A DNA stretch of 64,000 nucleotides from Bosea sp. F3-2 (lineage in GTDB: Bacteria; Pseudomonadota; Alphaproteobacteria; Rhizobiales; Beijerinckiaceae): NCBI RefSeq assembly GCF_008253865.1, contig NZ_CP042331.1:1426001-1490000 (forward strand). The letters are read 5' to 3'. Numbering within the stretch: the first letter of the stretch is position 1; every line of letters begins with the position of its first letter. The notes beneath the pieces were generated by a model. The model was given only the letters and a program-made list of their open reading frames with translations, made no database searches and was not told where the DNA came from. The translations under genes were made by a program, and so were the position numbers. This document shows positions 43,171-52,448 of the stretch, one piece after another.

Positions 43171-44733
43171 ATGATGACGATCTCCCGCCGCCGTTTCCTT
43201 GAAGGTGCGGCCGCCGCCCCGGTACTGCTCAGCGCGCCGCTGGCATTGGCGGCCGGTGATACCCGGCCGAACTTCACCGTCGCCGTCGCCGACCTGCCGG
43301 CGACGCTCGAACCGGCGCGCGAGCTCTCCAATGTTGGCACCCGCGTTACCTATTCGATCTTCGACACGCTGATCCGACGCGACTTTCTCGGCGCGGCCGA
43401 TGGTGGCGGCTCGGAGCTGAAACCGCATCTCGCGACGAAGTGGGAGCGCGTTTCTCCGCAGGAGCTCATCGTCACGCTGCGCCAGGGCGTGAAGTTCCAC
43501 AACGGCGACGAGCTGACTTCCGAAGACGTGGCCTATACCTTCCGCGAAGGCCGCCTCTGGGGCGACAAGGCGCAGATCCCCGGCGGCAAGCCCTATTTCG
43601 GCATCCTCGCCAGCGTCGAGCCGATCGACCGCTACAGTGTCCGCTTCAAGACCAGGGTCGCGGATGTGCTGCTGGAGCAGCGCCTCGCCTCCTGGTGCGC
43701 CTGGATCGTCAACAAGCGCGCCTATGAGGCCATGGGCTTCGAGGCCTATTCGCGCAAGCCTGTCGCGACCGGGCCCTATCGCGTCGTTTCGCATTCCGCA
43801 GCGGATGCGACCGTTCTCGAAGCCTTCGACGATTACTTCATGGGTAAGCCCACGGCGAAGCGCGTCAGCTTCAAGCGCGTGCCGGAGCTCGCGGCGCGCG
43901 TCGCCGGCCTCGTCGCGGGCGACTACGACCTCATCACCAATGTCCCGCCCGATCAGATGAGCGTCGTCGGTGGCTACAAGGACATCGACGTGCGCTCGGT
44001 CGTGCTGGCCAACGTCCATGTCCTCGCCTTCAACGATCAGGACAAGGTCCTCGCCGACAAGCGCGTCCGGCAGGCGCTCTGCTACGCCATCGACCGCCAG
44101 AAGCTGGTCGACTCGCTCTGGCAGGGCACGGCCCAGGTTCCGGCAAGCCACAACTTCCCGGAATACGGCCAGATGTTCGTCGAAGGCCGCAAGCTGCCTT
44201 ACGATCCGACGAAGGCGAAGGCTCTGCTGAAGGAAGCCGGCTACAAGGGCGAGCCGGTCGTCTACCGCACGCAAGCCAACTACTACACCAATGCGCTGGA
44301 GGCGGCGCAGATCCTGATCGAGCAGTGGAAGGCCGTCGGCATCAACGCCTCGCTGCAGGTCGTCGAGAACTCCGCGCAGCTGCGCGCCCCCGGCGTGCAG
44401 ATCTTCAACTGGTCGAACTCGACCCGCCTGCCCGATCCGCTCGGCTCGATCTGGGTGGCTTGGGGACCGGCCGGCGAGGTCCAGATCTCGAAGTTCTGGA
44501 CCTCGGCGCAGACCTTCAACAAGGCCGGCACGGCGCTGGAGGCGGAGGTCGATCCGGCCAAGCGCAAGGCGCTGTTCACCGAGATGCTCGACGTCTGGGA
44601 GGACGAGGCCCCGGCCACGATCCTGTACCAGCCGAGCGAGGCCTACGCGATCAAGAAGTCGATCGGCTGGCGGCCGACGACCTTCTATTTCATGGATCTG
44701 CGCCCGGACAATCTCAGCTTCGCCAAGGCCTGA
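43171..44733 (+). CDS. ABC transporter substrate-binding protein (DppA/OppA family), system A
   Basis: The 520-residue periplasmic protein begins with a Tat signal (SRRRFLEG, then a hydrophobic run to about residue 28). It has the family-5 binding fold: 'LVYSIFDTLI'-like 'VTYSIFDTLIRRDF', 'LRQGVKFHNGDELTSEDVAY' and 'VRQALCYAIDRQKLVDSLW'. GAGAAGG precedes the ATG at 43171. Tat export suggests that it folds in the cytoplasm. The ligand is unknown. Confidence 0.9.
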   Translation: MMTISRRRFLEGAAAAPVLLSAPLALAAGDTRPNFTVAVADLPATLEPARELSNVGTRVTYSIFDTLIRRDFLGAADGGGSELKPHLATKWERVSPQELIVTLRQGVKFHNGDELTSEDVAYTFREGRLWGDKAQIPGGKPYFGILASVEPIDRYSVRFKTRVADVLLEQRLASWCAWIVNKRAYEAMGFEAYSRKPVATGPYRVVSHSAADATVLEAFDDYFMGKPTAKRVSFKRVPELAARVAGLVAGDYDLITNVPPDQMSVVGGYKDIDVRSVVLANVHVLAFNDQDKVLADKRVRQALCYAIDRQKLVDSLWQGTAQVPASHNFPEYGQMFVEGRKLPYDPTKAKALLKEAGYKGEPVVYRTQANYYTNALEAAQILIEQWKAVGINASLQVVENSAQLRAPGVQIFNWSNSTRLPDPLGSIWVAWGPAGEVQISKFWTSAQTFNKAGTALEAEVDPAKRKALFTEMLDVWEDEAPATILYQPSEAYAIKKSIGWRPTTFYFMDLRPDNLSFAKA

Positions 44734-44757
44734 CAGGCCAGCTCAAGCCGGAAATGC

Positions 44758-44783
44758 AAAGGGCGACCAACCGGCCGCCCTTT
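44758..44783. terminator. Bidirectional terminator between the two Dpp-type arrays
   Basis: AAAGGGCG (44758-44765) pairs with CGCCCTTT (44776-44783) around a 10-base GC-rich loop and is followed by CTTGTT on the plus strand. A-rich and T-rich flanks on both sides let it work in both directions between the convergent genes ending at 44733 and 44806. Confidence 0.65.
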
Positions 44784-44805
44784 CTTGTTCGACGGGGGCT
44801 GGATG

Positions 44806-46272
44806 TTACTGCCCGCCGCCGAGGATGAAACGGCGGCCGTCCTGCTCGACGACATCGACATGCTGGGCGAAGGCGCCTGCTCCCGCCGAATGCCGCACGA
44901 CACGCGCCTCCTCCCGCGCCGGCTGCGCAAGGTTGCGGCCGACCATACTGGTAGCCGGTGCGAGCCCAAGCAGCCCGAGCACCGTCGGGCCGATGTCGAT
45001 GATGCCGGCTGGCTCTTGCGACACCGCGCCGGCTTCGCTGCCGCCGAGGATCAGCACGGTGTTCAGCTCATGCGGGTTGATGCCGCCATGCATGCCGCCG
45101 CCGAGCGGCACATCGCCGGGCGTCATCGCCCCAAGACCCGGCAGCCCATACTGATCCTGGTCGAGGCTCGATTTCAGGATGAACATCAGCTCGGGCTGGC
45201 GCTCGGCATGGCCTGTGCCCATCAGGGCAAGCGAGAGCGTACCGGCCACCTCGCCTTCGACGCCATTGCGGTCACGCGAGAAGACGTGGCCGATCGCGGG
45301 CTGCTGCATCAGCCAGTCCGCGATGCGCGCGACCTCGGCGGGGTCGCCCTCGCGCAGGCGGATCTCGCCGCTCATGCCGCCGGTCGCGACCAGCGTCGCA
45401 CCGTCGATCACCTTCGCGGCGCTGAGGTCAAAGCCCGCCTTCTGCGCCGTCTCGAAGAGCGGCTCCACCGAGCCCGTCGAGATCTGGCCGTGGTCGGACG
45501 CAGCGATCACCGTGATGCGTTCCGAATCCAGCTGCGCCTCGACCCAGTCGAGAATGGTCCCGAAGGCCTTGTCCGCCTCGCGCAGGCCGGCCATCGCGTC
45601 CGGCGATCCCAGCCCCCGATAGTGGAAGGTGGTGTCAGGTTCGTTGAACCAGATCAGCGCGACATCCGGCTGGAGCTCCGGCAGCACGAGATCGGTCATC
45701 ACGCGGCCGCCATAGGCGACCTCCTGCAGCCGCGGCAGCTCGCGCTCCGGCAGCGGGCCGAGCCGCTCGATCGCCTGCTCGACCGCCTCCGGCGTCTGCG
45801 TCGCGCCGGCGCCGTGCATGGAGAAGGTCCAGTGCCCGTTGGCACGGGCGCGCGGATTGATGAAATGCGCCGAGCCGGCCGAGCCGGTATGGACGACCGC
45901 AAGCCGCTTGCCCGCACGGGCCAGTACGTCGCCGAAGGTATCGGCGGCGAGCAGGCGCCCGTCGTGATGCGCCTCCGCACGGCGGATCAGCGCGGCGTCG
46001 CTGGTGTCGAACATGCGGTCGGCGATGGCCGCGCGATGATAGAAGGCGTTGCCGACGATGCCGTGCACGATCGGCGGCGCGCCCGCTGCGATCGAACTGG
46101 TCGCGACGCGGGTGACCGATGGGAAGACGCTGCGCGCCTGGCGGAACCATGTCCCGCGCGCGGCCAGCCGCATGATGTTGGGCGTCAGCTCGGGCGTGAC
46201 GAGGTCCGGCCGCAGGCCGTCAAAGACGGCGATGACGACGCGGTCGGCGGTCGGCTGGTCGGGGCGGCTCAT
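44806..46272 (-). CDS. Alkaline phosphatase superfamily phosphodiesterase (nucleotide pyrophosphatase-like)
   Basis: The 488-residue protein belongs to the NPP branch of the alkaline phosphatase superfamily. It has the first metal aspartate in 'VIAVFDGLRPDLV', the threonine nucleophile in 'FPSVTRVATSS', 'FNEPDTTFHYRG', 'AASDHGQIS' and 'GGMHGGINP' with the remaining zinc ligands. No signal peptide is seen, so it is cytoplasmic and would cleave a phosphodiester or phosphonate ester brought in by the transporter. It is the last gene of the 11-gene leftward array. Confidence 0.88.
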   Translation of the reverse strand: MSRPDQPTADRVVIAVFDGLRPDLVTPELTPNIMRLAARGTWFRQARSVFPSVTRVATSSIAAGAPPIVHGIVGNAFYHRAAIADRMFDTSDAALIRRAEAHHDGRLLAADTFGDVLARAGKRLAVVHTGSAGSAHFINPRARANGHWTFSMHGAGATQTPEAVEQAIERLGPLPERELPRLQEVAYGGRVMTDLVLPELQPDVALIWFNEPDTTFHYRGLGSPDAMAGLREADKAFGTILDWVEAQLDSERITVIAASDHGQISTGSVEPLFETAQKAGFDLSAAKVIDGATLVATGGMSGEIRLREGDPAEVARIADWLMQQPAIGHVFSRDRNGVEGEVAGTLSLALMGTGHAERQPELMFILKSSLDQDQYGLPGLGAMTPGDVPLGGGMHGGINPHELNTVLILGGSEAGAVSQEPAGIIDIGPTVLGLLGLAPATSMVGRNLAQPAREEARVVRHSAGAGAFAQHVDVVEQDGRRFILGGGQ

Positions 46273-46302
46273 CTCGTCTCCGGCTTAGGCAAAGGCAATC
46301 GA

Positions 46303-47286
46303 TCAGGCAGCGGCCGCCGCCGGCGCGGCGGAGACCAGATGGCAGGCGGCCAGGCGGCCATCGGCCACGGCCTTGAGCGCCGGCACCTCCTCCCGGCAGC
46401 GGGCCACCGCGCGTGGGCAGCGCGGATGGAAGGCGCAGCCCTGGGGCCGGTCGACGGGATTCGGCGGGTCGCCCTTCAGGATGATGCGCCCCTGCGTGCC
46501 ACGCAACGGTGTCGGTACGGCCGAGACCAGCGCCTCGGTGTAGGGGTGAGCCGGCGCATGGAACAGCGCGTCCGGCGGCCCCTGCTCGACAATGCGGCCG
46601 AGATACATCACCGCGACCTCGTCGGCGATCTGCCTGACCACCTTGAGATCATGGCTGATGAAGAGATAGGCCATGCCAAAGCGGGCCTGCAGGTCCTGCA
46701 TCAAATTGATCACCTGCGCCGCGACGGAGACGTCGAGCGCCGAGATCGGCTCGTCGCAGACCAGCAGCACCGGATCGAGCACGAGCGCACGGGCGAGCAC
46801 GACGCGCTGGCGTTGCCCGCCGGAGAGTTCGTGCGGATAGCGTTCGAACAGGTCCGGCCTGAGGCCGACCGCCTCGAACAACGCAAGCGCCTTCTGCCGG
46901 CGCGCCTTCTCGTTGTCTTCCAGCCGGTGAATGGTCAGGGGCTCGACGACTTGCTGCCCCACCGGCAGGCGGCGGTCGAGCGCGGCAAGCGGGTCCTGAT
47001 GCACCATCTGCATCCGCCGGCGCATGGCGCGCCAGTGCCGATCGCGCAGCGCCGTCACCGGAGCGCCCTCGAAGGTGATCTGCCCGCGCGTCGCCGGCAG
47101 CAGGCCGAGCGTCAGCTTCGCGGTGGTGGACTTGCCGCAACCGGATTCACCGACGATGCCGAGCGTCCTGCCGCGTTCGAGCGAAAAGCTCACGCCATCG
47201 ACGGCATGCAGGATCCCGCGCGTGCCACCCGCCATCGAGACGGGATATTCACGCGCAAGGTCGCGGACGTCGAGAAGCGGCGTCAT
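46303..47286 (-). CDS. Oligopeptide-type ABC ATP-binding protein (DppF family)
   Basis: The 327-residue ATPase has Walker A 'GESGCGKSTTAKL', signature 'LSGGQRQRVVLARALV', Walker B 'VLLVCDEPISALD' and the cysteine-rich C-terminal oligopeptide-transporter extension 'GCAFHPRCPRAVARC' that may hold an iron-sulfur centre. It pairs with the next gene upstream (overlap four bases). By position it could power system A, whose permeases face it across the terminator. Confidence 0.91.
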   Translation of the reverse strand: MTPLLDVRDLAREYPVSMAGGTRGILHAVDGVSFSLERGRTLGIVGESGCGKSTTAKLTLGLLPATRGQITFEGAPVTALRDRHWRAMRRRMQMVHQDPLAALDRRLPVGQQVVEPLTIHRLEDNEKARRQKALALFEAVGLRPDLFERYPHELSGGQRQRVVLARALVLDPVLLVCDEPISALDVSVAAQVINLMQDLQARFGMAYLFISHDLKVVRQIADEVAVMYLGRIVEQGPPDALFHAPAHPYTEALVSAVPTPLRGTQGRIILKGDPPNPVDRPQGCAFHPRCPRAVARCREEVPALKAVADGRLAACHLVSAAPAAAAA

Positions 47287-48374
47287 GCCGGCACCTCAGT
47301 TTGCTGGGGCAGCGTCGCGGCCGGAAGCGAGCCGTCTCCGGGCACCGGCAGCTCATCGAGCCGCAGGCACGCCGCCCGCTGGTCTTGCCCGGCAAAGGCG
47401 AGCTCCGGCAGCTCATGGCAACAGCGCTCGACAGCAACCGGGCAACGCGGCGCGAAGGCGCAGCCCGCCGGGATGGCCGCTGGCGCGGGAACAGTGCCGG
47501 GGATCGGTGTCAGCCGCCGTCGCGGGCCGTCGAGCGTCGGCAGGGCCGCGAGCAGGCCCTGCGTATAGGGATGGCGCGGGCGCGTGAGCAGGTCGCGCGT
47601 CGCCGCCGTCTCGACGATCCGCCCGGCATACATCACCGCGATCCGATCGCAGAGATCGCCGACCACGCCGATATCGTGCGAGATCAGGATGAGCGCCATG
47701 CCGGTCTCGCGGCGGATGTCGCGGATCAGATCGAGCACCTGCGCCTGGATCGTGGCGTCGAGCGCAGTCGTCGGTTCGTCGGCGACGAGGACGTCGGGTT
47801 CACCCGCCAGGGCGAGCGCGATCATGACGCGCTGGTTCATGCCGCCTGAAAACTCATGCGGATACTGTCGCAAGCGCCGCGCACCATCGGCGATGCCGAC
47901 GCGGTCGAGCAGGCGCAAGGCTTCCCGGCGTGCAGCCTCGCCGGTCAGGCCTCGATGCAGGCGCAGCACCTCGGCCAGTTGCGTGCCGATGCGTTGCACC
48001 GGGTTCAGAGCACTGGAAGGATCCTGGAAGATCAGCGCGATGCGGCCGCCGCGGACCCGCCCGAGCTCACGTTCGGAAAGCTGCGCGATGTCACGCCCCT
48101 CGAGCAGAACCTCCCCGCCCGTTGTCACCCCTTGGCCGAGAAGGCGCAGCGCCGCGAGCCAGGTGATGCTCTTGCCGCAGCCCGACTCGCCGACGATGCC
48201 CAACGCCTCGCCGCGGGCGACCGACAACTCGACACCGCGGACGATCGGCATCGCGCCCGGGACAGTAACGGTGAAATCCTGCAGGCGCAGGAGCGCCGGG
48301 CGGCCCGCCGTAGCGAGATGGCCGGGCACCAGCTCCTGCGGCCGGTCCGGCGTCTGACCTGATGATCGAAACAT
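47283..48374 (-). CDS. Oligopeptide-type ABC ATP-binding protein (DppD family)
   Basis: The 363-residue ATPase has Walker A 'GESGCGKSITWLAAL', signature 'FSGGMNQRVMIALALAG', Walker B 'VLVADEPTTALD' and the C-terminal 'GCAFAPRCPVAVERC' extension. Start at 48374 (MFRSSGQTPD) is chosen, but the ribosome binding site is weak and the first 40 residues are not conserved; a start nearer 'LLRLQDFTVTV' is possible. The 105-bp gap upstream is the largest inside this part of the array. Confidence 0.9.
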   Translation of the reverse strand: MFRSSGQTPDRPQELVPGHLATAGRPALLRLQDFTVTVPGAMPIVRGVELSVARGEALGIVGESGCGKSITWLAALRLLGQGVTTGGEVLLEGRDIAQLSERELGRVRGGRIALIFQDPSSALNPVQRIGTQLAEVLRLHRGLTGEAARREALRLLDRVGIADGARRLRQYPHEFSGGMNQRVMIALALAGEPDVLVADEPTTALDATIQAQVLDLIRDIRRETGMALILISHDIGVVGDLCDRIAVMYAGRIVETAATRDLLTRPRHPYTQGLLAALPTLDGPRRRLTPIPGTVPAPAAIPAGCAFAPRCPVAVERCCHELPELAFAGQDQRAACLRLDELPVPGDGSLPAATLPQQTEVPA

Positions 48375-48479
48375 GCCGAGCGGAGTACCGCCCAGCCCAT
48401 GACCGCCTTGTGACAGTCTGCGCCGCCCTCGGTCGCCCGTCCACGACTGCACCCCGGCAGATCGCGCTCGCTGGTGCCG

Positions 48480-49025
48480 CTATTCCCCTGCCAGCGGGCG
48501 CTCGGTCATCTCCGCGGCAACGGCCGCGTCGATCGGCGTATCGTAGGTCATCAGGATGTAGCCGAGGATCGAGTAGAAGCCGACGGTCGCGATCAGGTCG
48601 AAGACAGCCTCGCGCCCCAGCGCGGCAGCGAGTTCGGTCTCCAGCGCGGGCGAGAGACGCCGGTCGTCGAAGAGCGCGTCCACCGCCCGCGCGATCAGCC
48701 CATCCTCGCCCTCTGGCATGCCACGCAGCGCGGCGATACGCGCGTCGCTCATGCCCAGAACCCGCGCCCGGCTGACATGGTGCGCCCACTCATAGGGCGA
48801 GCCCATGCGATGGGCCGCGCGTAGGATCACCACCTCCGAGCGTACCGGCCCGAGCGCGCTGTCCTTGACGACATGCTGGCGCAGCGGCGCCCAGGCCTTC
48901 AGCAGCGCCGGATGATGCGCCATCGTCCGGTACACATTGAGCGCGCCAGCGAAGCTGGTCTTCATCTCGGCGATGGCTTCGGGCCAGTCGGCATCGCTGA
49001 TCGGCGGGCAAGGAGAGGTCGTCAT
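48480..49025 (-). CDS. Carboxymuconolactone decarboxylase family protein
   Basis: The 181-residue all-alpha protein matches the CMD/AhpD-like fold: 'LRQHVVKDSALGPVRSEVVI', 'YEWAHHVSRARVLGMSDARI' and 'ATVGFYSILGYILMTYDTP'. The redox CxxC of AhpD is replaced by 'YEWAHH', as in the decarboxylase-like branch. Function in this cluster is unknown; it lies 17 bp behind the nitrilase-family gene and may act on its product. Confidence 0.85.
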   Translation of the reverse strand: MTTSPCPPISDADWPEAIAEMKTSFAGALNVYRTMAHHPALLKAWAPLRQHVVKDSALGPVRSEVVILRAAHRMGSPYEWAHHVSRARVLGMSDARIAALRGMPEGEDGLIARAVDALFDDRRLSPALETELAAALGREAVFDLIATVGFYSILGYILMTYDTPIDAAVAAEMTERPLAGE

Positions 49026-49042
49026 CGGATGTCTCGCGGAAC

Positions 49043-49906
49043 TCAGGGCGTGAGATACTTGGCGTAGAGCGCAGGGGCCCGATCAGCCCAGATGCCGGTG
49101 AAGCTGCGATAGCGCGCGACCTCGGCAAGGTCGATCTCGACCCGCAGCACGTCCTCGCGATCATGGTCGAGCGCGCCGAGCACGCGGCCATCCGGCGCCA
49201 CCGCGCAGGAGCGGCCGAAGAAGCGCTGCCCGCCGCGGCTGCCGCTGCGGTTGCAGCTCAGGAAGAAGACGCCGTTCTCGGTCGCCCGCGTATAGGCGCG
49301 GTGGATGAACAGCGCCTCATCCTTCACCGGCGCGGTCTCGGCGCCAAAGGAGGCCCAGACCGAGGTGACGATGCTCGCGCCCTGCAAGGCAAGGATGCGG
49401 GTGATCTCCGGAAAGCGGATGTCGTAGCAGACCTGCATGCCGAGCCGCGTACCGAAGGCGGGATAAGTGTCGATGCTGTCACCGCCGGTGAAGAACAGCT
49501 TCTCGTTCTGCCACTGATGGACCTTGGTGTAGTCGCCCAGCAGGCCCTCGGGTCCGATCAGCAGCGAGGCGTTGCGCATGACGCCGGCGCGCAAGCGATC
49601 GCGCAGGCCGAGCCCGATCACCAGATGCACACGGTGCCGCGCCGCCAGCGCGACGAGCGCCCTGATCTCCTCGCCATCCGGCGCAGCACAGGCCTCATAC
49701 AGCGCCGCGCCGAAATGCGGCACGTCGCTGACCATCGGCCCGCCCGGCACCAGCGGCTCGACATAGCCGGTGTTCGCCAGCTCCGGGAACAGGATGAGCT
49801 GTGCGCCCTGCGCCGCCTCGGCGGCGACGAACTCATGGATGCGCCGAAAATTCTCAGCCGGCGCCAGGGACTGGACGTCGAGCTGGACGAGGCTGGCGGA
49901 AATCAT
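49043..49906 (-). CDS. Carbon-nitrogen hydrolase (nitrilase superfamily amidase)
   Basis: The 287-residue enzyme has the full nitrilase triad: Glu in 'LILFPELANTGYV', Lys in 'GDYTKVHQWQNEKLF' and Cys in 'GMQVCYDIRFPE'. It hydrolyses a linear amide or carbamoyl group. The start at 49906 overlaps the ATPase stop by four bases (ATGA). With a class III aminotransferase and an M81 hydrolase in the same array, an omega-amino or N-acyl compound is a plausible substrate (inference). Confidence 0.9.
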   Translation of the reverse strand: MISASLVQLDVQSLAPAENFRRIHEFVAAEAAQGAQLILFPELANTGYVEPLVPGGPMVSDVPHFGAALYEACAAPDGEEIRALVALAARHRVHLVIGLGLRDRLRAGVMRNASLLIGPEGLLGDYTKVHQWQNEKLFFTGGDSIDTYPAFGTRLGMQVCYDIRFPEITRILALQGASIVTSVWASFGAETAPVKDEALFIHRAYTRATENGVFFLSCNRSGSRGGQRFFGRSCAVAPDGRVLGALDHDREDVLRVEIDLAEVARYRSFTGIWADRAPALYAKYLTP

Positions 49907-51579
49907 GCGTCGGCTCCGGCGATGCGGCGGCCAGCGGCGAAATCCCAATCCCGCCCCGGCGCTGCGTTGATCAAGGCGCGTGTATAGTCGTGACGCGGGC
50001 TGGCCAACACCTCGGCCGCCGGCCCGTCCTCGACGACGCGGCCGCGCTGCATCACCATCACCTCGTCGCAGATCTGGGCGGCGACGCGCAGGTCGTGGGT
50101 GATGAACAGCACCGCGAGATTGCGCCGCTCCTGGATCTCGGCCAGCAGCGCGAGCACCTGCGCCTGCACCGAGACGTCGAGCGCCGAGACGGCCTCGTCC
50201 GCGACGATGACCTCGGGCTCCATCATCAAAGCGCGCGCAATCGCGATGCGCTGACGCTGGCCGCCGGAGAACTGGTGCGGGAAACGCTCGAGACTGGTGC
50301 GCGGCAGGCCGACCACCTCGATCAGCTCGCCCGCGCGCTTCAACGCCGAGGAGCGATCCTCGCCGAGATTGAGCGGCCCCTCGATCAGGCTCTCGCCGAT
50401 GCGCAGGCGCGGATTGAGCGAGCGGTTCGGGTCCTGGAAGACCATCTGCACGCGCCGCCGCGCCGGCGCCAGCGCCGCCTGGCCCTGGAGCGGGGCGATG
50501 TCCTGGCCGTTGACCCGGATTTCGCCGCCGGTCGGATGCTCCAGCCGGAGCAGACAGCGCGCCACCGTCGATTTGCCCGAGCCGCTCTCACCGACGATGC
50601 CGAGCGTGCGCCCGCGTTCCAGCTTGAAGCTGACATCGTTCACGGCGCGCACGGTGCGGATGTCCCGTCCCATCAGCTTCCCGAGCAGCGAGCCCAAGCT
50701 GAAGGTCTTTTCGAGATTGCGGATCTCGACGACGGCTTCCGGCTCCTTCGCCGGGGTGCGCGGTGCCCGCGGCACCAGCGACGGCACGGCCTGCAGCAGG
50801 CTGCGCGTGTACTCTTCGCGCGGCTGGCTCAGCACCTGCTCGACCGGGCCGGTCTCGACGATCTCGCCCCGACGCATCACGCAGACGCGGTCAGCGATGT
50901 CGACGACCACGCCCATATCATGGGTGATGAACAGGACAGCGGTGTTCTGCTTCTCCTGCAATTCGCGGATCAGGCTGAGGATCTGCTTCTGCGTGGTGAC
51001 GTCGAGCGCGGTGGTCGGCTCGTCGGCGATCAGGAGCTTCGGCTTGAGGGCCAGCGCCATCGCGATCATCACGCGCTGGCGCTGGCCGCCGGAGAGCTGG
51101 TGCGGGTAGCTGTCGTAGATCCGCGCCGGATCAGGCAGATGCACCGCGGCGAAGGCGGCGAGCGCGGCTTCGCGACGCTCCTTCGGCCGCATCTGGGTGT
51201 GCGCCCAATAGACCTCGTCCATCTGCAGCCCGATGGTCAGCACCGGGTTCAGCGCCGTCATCGGCTCCTGGAAGATCATCGCCATCTCGGCGCCGCGCAG
51301 CGCCTTGGTGCGAGAGGGCGTCGCAGTGAGGATATCCTCGCCGTTGAGCAGCACCGTGCCGCCCGTGGCCCGCAACTCGTCGCGCGGCAAGAGGTCCATC
51401 GCGACCAGCGACGTCACCGACTTGCCGGAACCGGATTCGCCGACGAGGCAGAGCGTCTCGCCCGGCTGGATGTCGAAACTGATGCCCTTCAGGATTTCGG
51501 AAGGCTCACGCCCGCGCGTCGCGACCTTGAGGTCGCGGATCGAGAGCACCGGCCGGGTCGGAGAGGTCATCTGCGTCAC
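49903..51579 (-). CDS. Double-domain oligopeptide-type ABC ATP-binding protein (GsiA-like), system B
   Basis: The 558-residue protein fuses DppD and DppF halves. Walker A motifs are 'GESGSGKSVTSLVAM' and 'GESGSGKSTVARCLL', signatures 'LSGGQRQRVMIAMAL' and 'FSGGQRQRIAIARAL', Walker B 'LLIADEPTTALD' and 'VIVADEAVSALD'. The second Walker B has Ala for the usual Pro. GTG at 51579 is chosen because GGGGAGGAG precedes it and it forms a GTGA overlap with the permease stop; ATG at 51570 is the alternative. It powers the adjacent permeases. Confidence 0.92.
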   Translation of the reverse strand: MTQMTSPTRPVLSIRDLKVATRGREPSEILKGISFDIQPGETLCLVGESGSGKSVTSLVAMDLLPRDELRATGGTVLLNGEDILTATPSRTKALRGAEMAMIFQEPMTALNPVLTIGLQMDEVYWAHTQMRPKERREAALAAFAAVHLPDPARIYDSYPHQLSGGQRQRVMIAMALALKPKLLIADEPTTALDVTTQKQILSLIRELQEKQNTAVLFITHDMGVVVDIADRVCVMRRGEIVETGPVEQVLSQPREEYTRSLLQAVPSLVPRAPRTPAKEPEAVVEIRNLEKTFSLGSLLGKLMGRDIRTVRAVNDVSFKLERGRTLGIVGESGSGKSTVARCLLRLEHPTGGEIRVNGQDIAPLQGQAALAPARRRVQMVFQDPNRSLNPRLRIGESLIEGPLNLGEDRSSALKRAGELIEVVGLPRTSLERFPHQFSGGQRQRIAIARALMMEPEVIVADEAVSALDVSVQAQVLALLAEIQERRNLAVLFITHDLRVAAQICDEVMVMQRGRVVEDGPAAEVLASPRHDYTRALINAAPGRDWDFAAGRRIAGADA

Positions 51580-52448
51580 GGGCTCCTCCCCTGCATCTTC
51601 GGATCGAGCCGGTCGCGCAGCGCGTCGCCGAGCAGGTTGATCGACAGGATGCACAGCGACAGCACGATCGCCGGCCAGAACACCAGCCAGTGATTGATCG
51701 CGAAATAGAGCCGGCCCTCGGCCATGATGTTGCCCCAGCTCGGGATTTCCGTGCCGATGCCGACGCCCAGAAAGGACAGCGCAGCCTCGGTCAGGATGGC
51801 GGAGGCGTACATGTAAGTGCCCTGCACGATCAGCGGCGCGATCGTCGTCGGCAGCAGGTGCTTCCAGATCAGCTTGGCCGGGGGCGTGCCGAGCAGCATC
51901 GCGGCGTCGACATAGGTCTCCTCGCGGGCCGCGATCACGCGCGCCCGGACGAGGCGCACCACCTGCGGGATCGCCGGGATCATGATGGCGAAGATGACGG
52001 TGACGAGCCCGCCACGGGTCAGTGCGACGATGGCGATGGCGAGCAGGATGCCGGGGATCGCCATCAGCCCGTCCATCATCCGCATCAGCACGGCATCGAT
52101 GCCGCGATACCAGCCGGCGAGCAGGCCAAGCGGCAGCCCGATCAGGATCGCGCCAGTGGCGACGCCGGCGCCCACCAGCAGCGAGACCCGCGCGCCATAG
52201 ACCACGCGCGAATAGAGGTCGCGGCCGAAACTGTCTGTGCCCAGCCAATAGGTGTTGGAAGCGGGCTTCAGCCGCATGGCCGCGTTGAGCTTGGTCGGCT
52301 CGAAATTGGCGAGCAGCGGCGCGAAGACCGCCATCGCGACGATGGCGATGAGGACGACGACGGCGAGCACCGTCGTCCAGTGCGGCGGGTTTCGCAGCAG
52401 GCGGCGCCGGGGCAGCGCGCCCTGCACGGGGTTCGATGAAGCGCTCAT
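51576..52448 (-). CDS. Dipeptide-type ABC transporter permease (DppC family), system B
   Basis: The 290-residue permease has 'WLGTDSFGRDLYSRVVYGAR', six helices and the EAA loop 'YVDAAMLLGTPPAKLIWKHL'. The start at 52448 overlaps the stop of the DppB-type gene by four bases. It forms the channel with that partner. Confidence 0.92.
   Translation of the reverse strand: MSASSNPVQGALPRRRLLRNPPHWTTVLAVVVLIAIVAMAVFAPLLANFEPTKLNAAMRLKPASNTYWLGTDSFGRDLYSRVVYGARVSLLVGAGVATGAILIGLPLGLLAGWYRGIDAVLMRMMDGLMAIPGILLAIAIVALTRGGLVTVIFAIMIPAIPQVVRLVRARVIAAREETYVDAAMLLGTPPAKLIWKHLLPTTIAPLIVQGTYMYASAILTEAALSFLGVGIGTEIPSWGNIMAEGRLYFAINHWLVFWPAIVLSLCILSINLLGDALRDRLDPKMQGRSP

Noticed and set aside
44785..47568. 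A 927-codon open frame on the plus strand
   Set aside because: It lies antisense to the phosphodiesterase and DppF genes, both with complete motifs. Its translation is a low-complexity mix of Arg, His, Asp and Gly, as expected from high-GC shadow frames.
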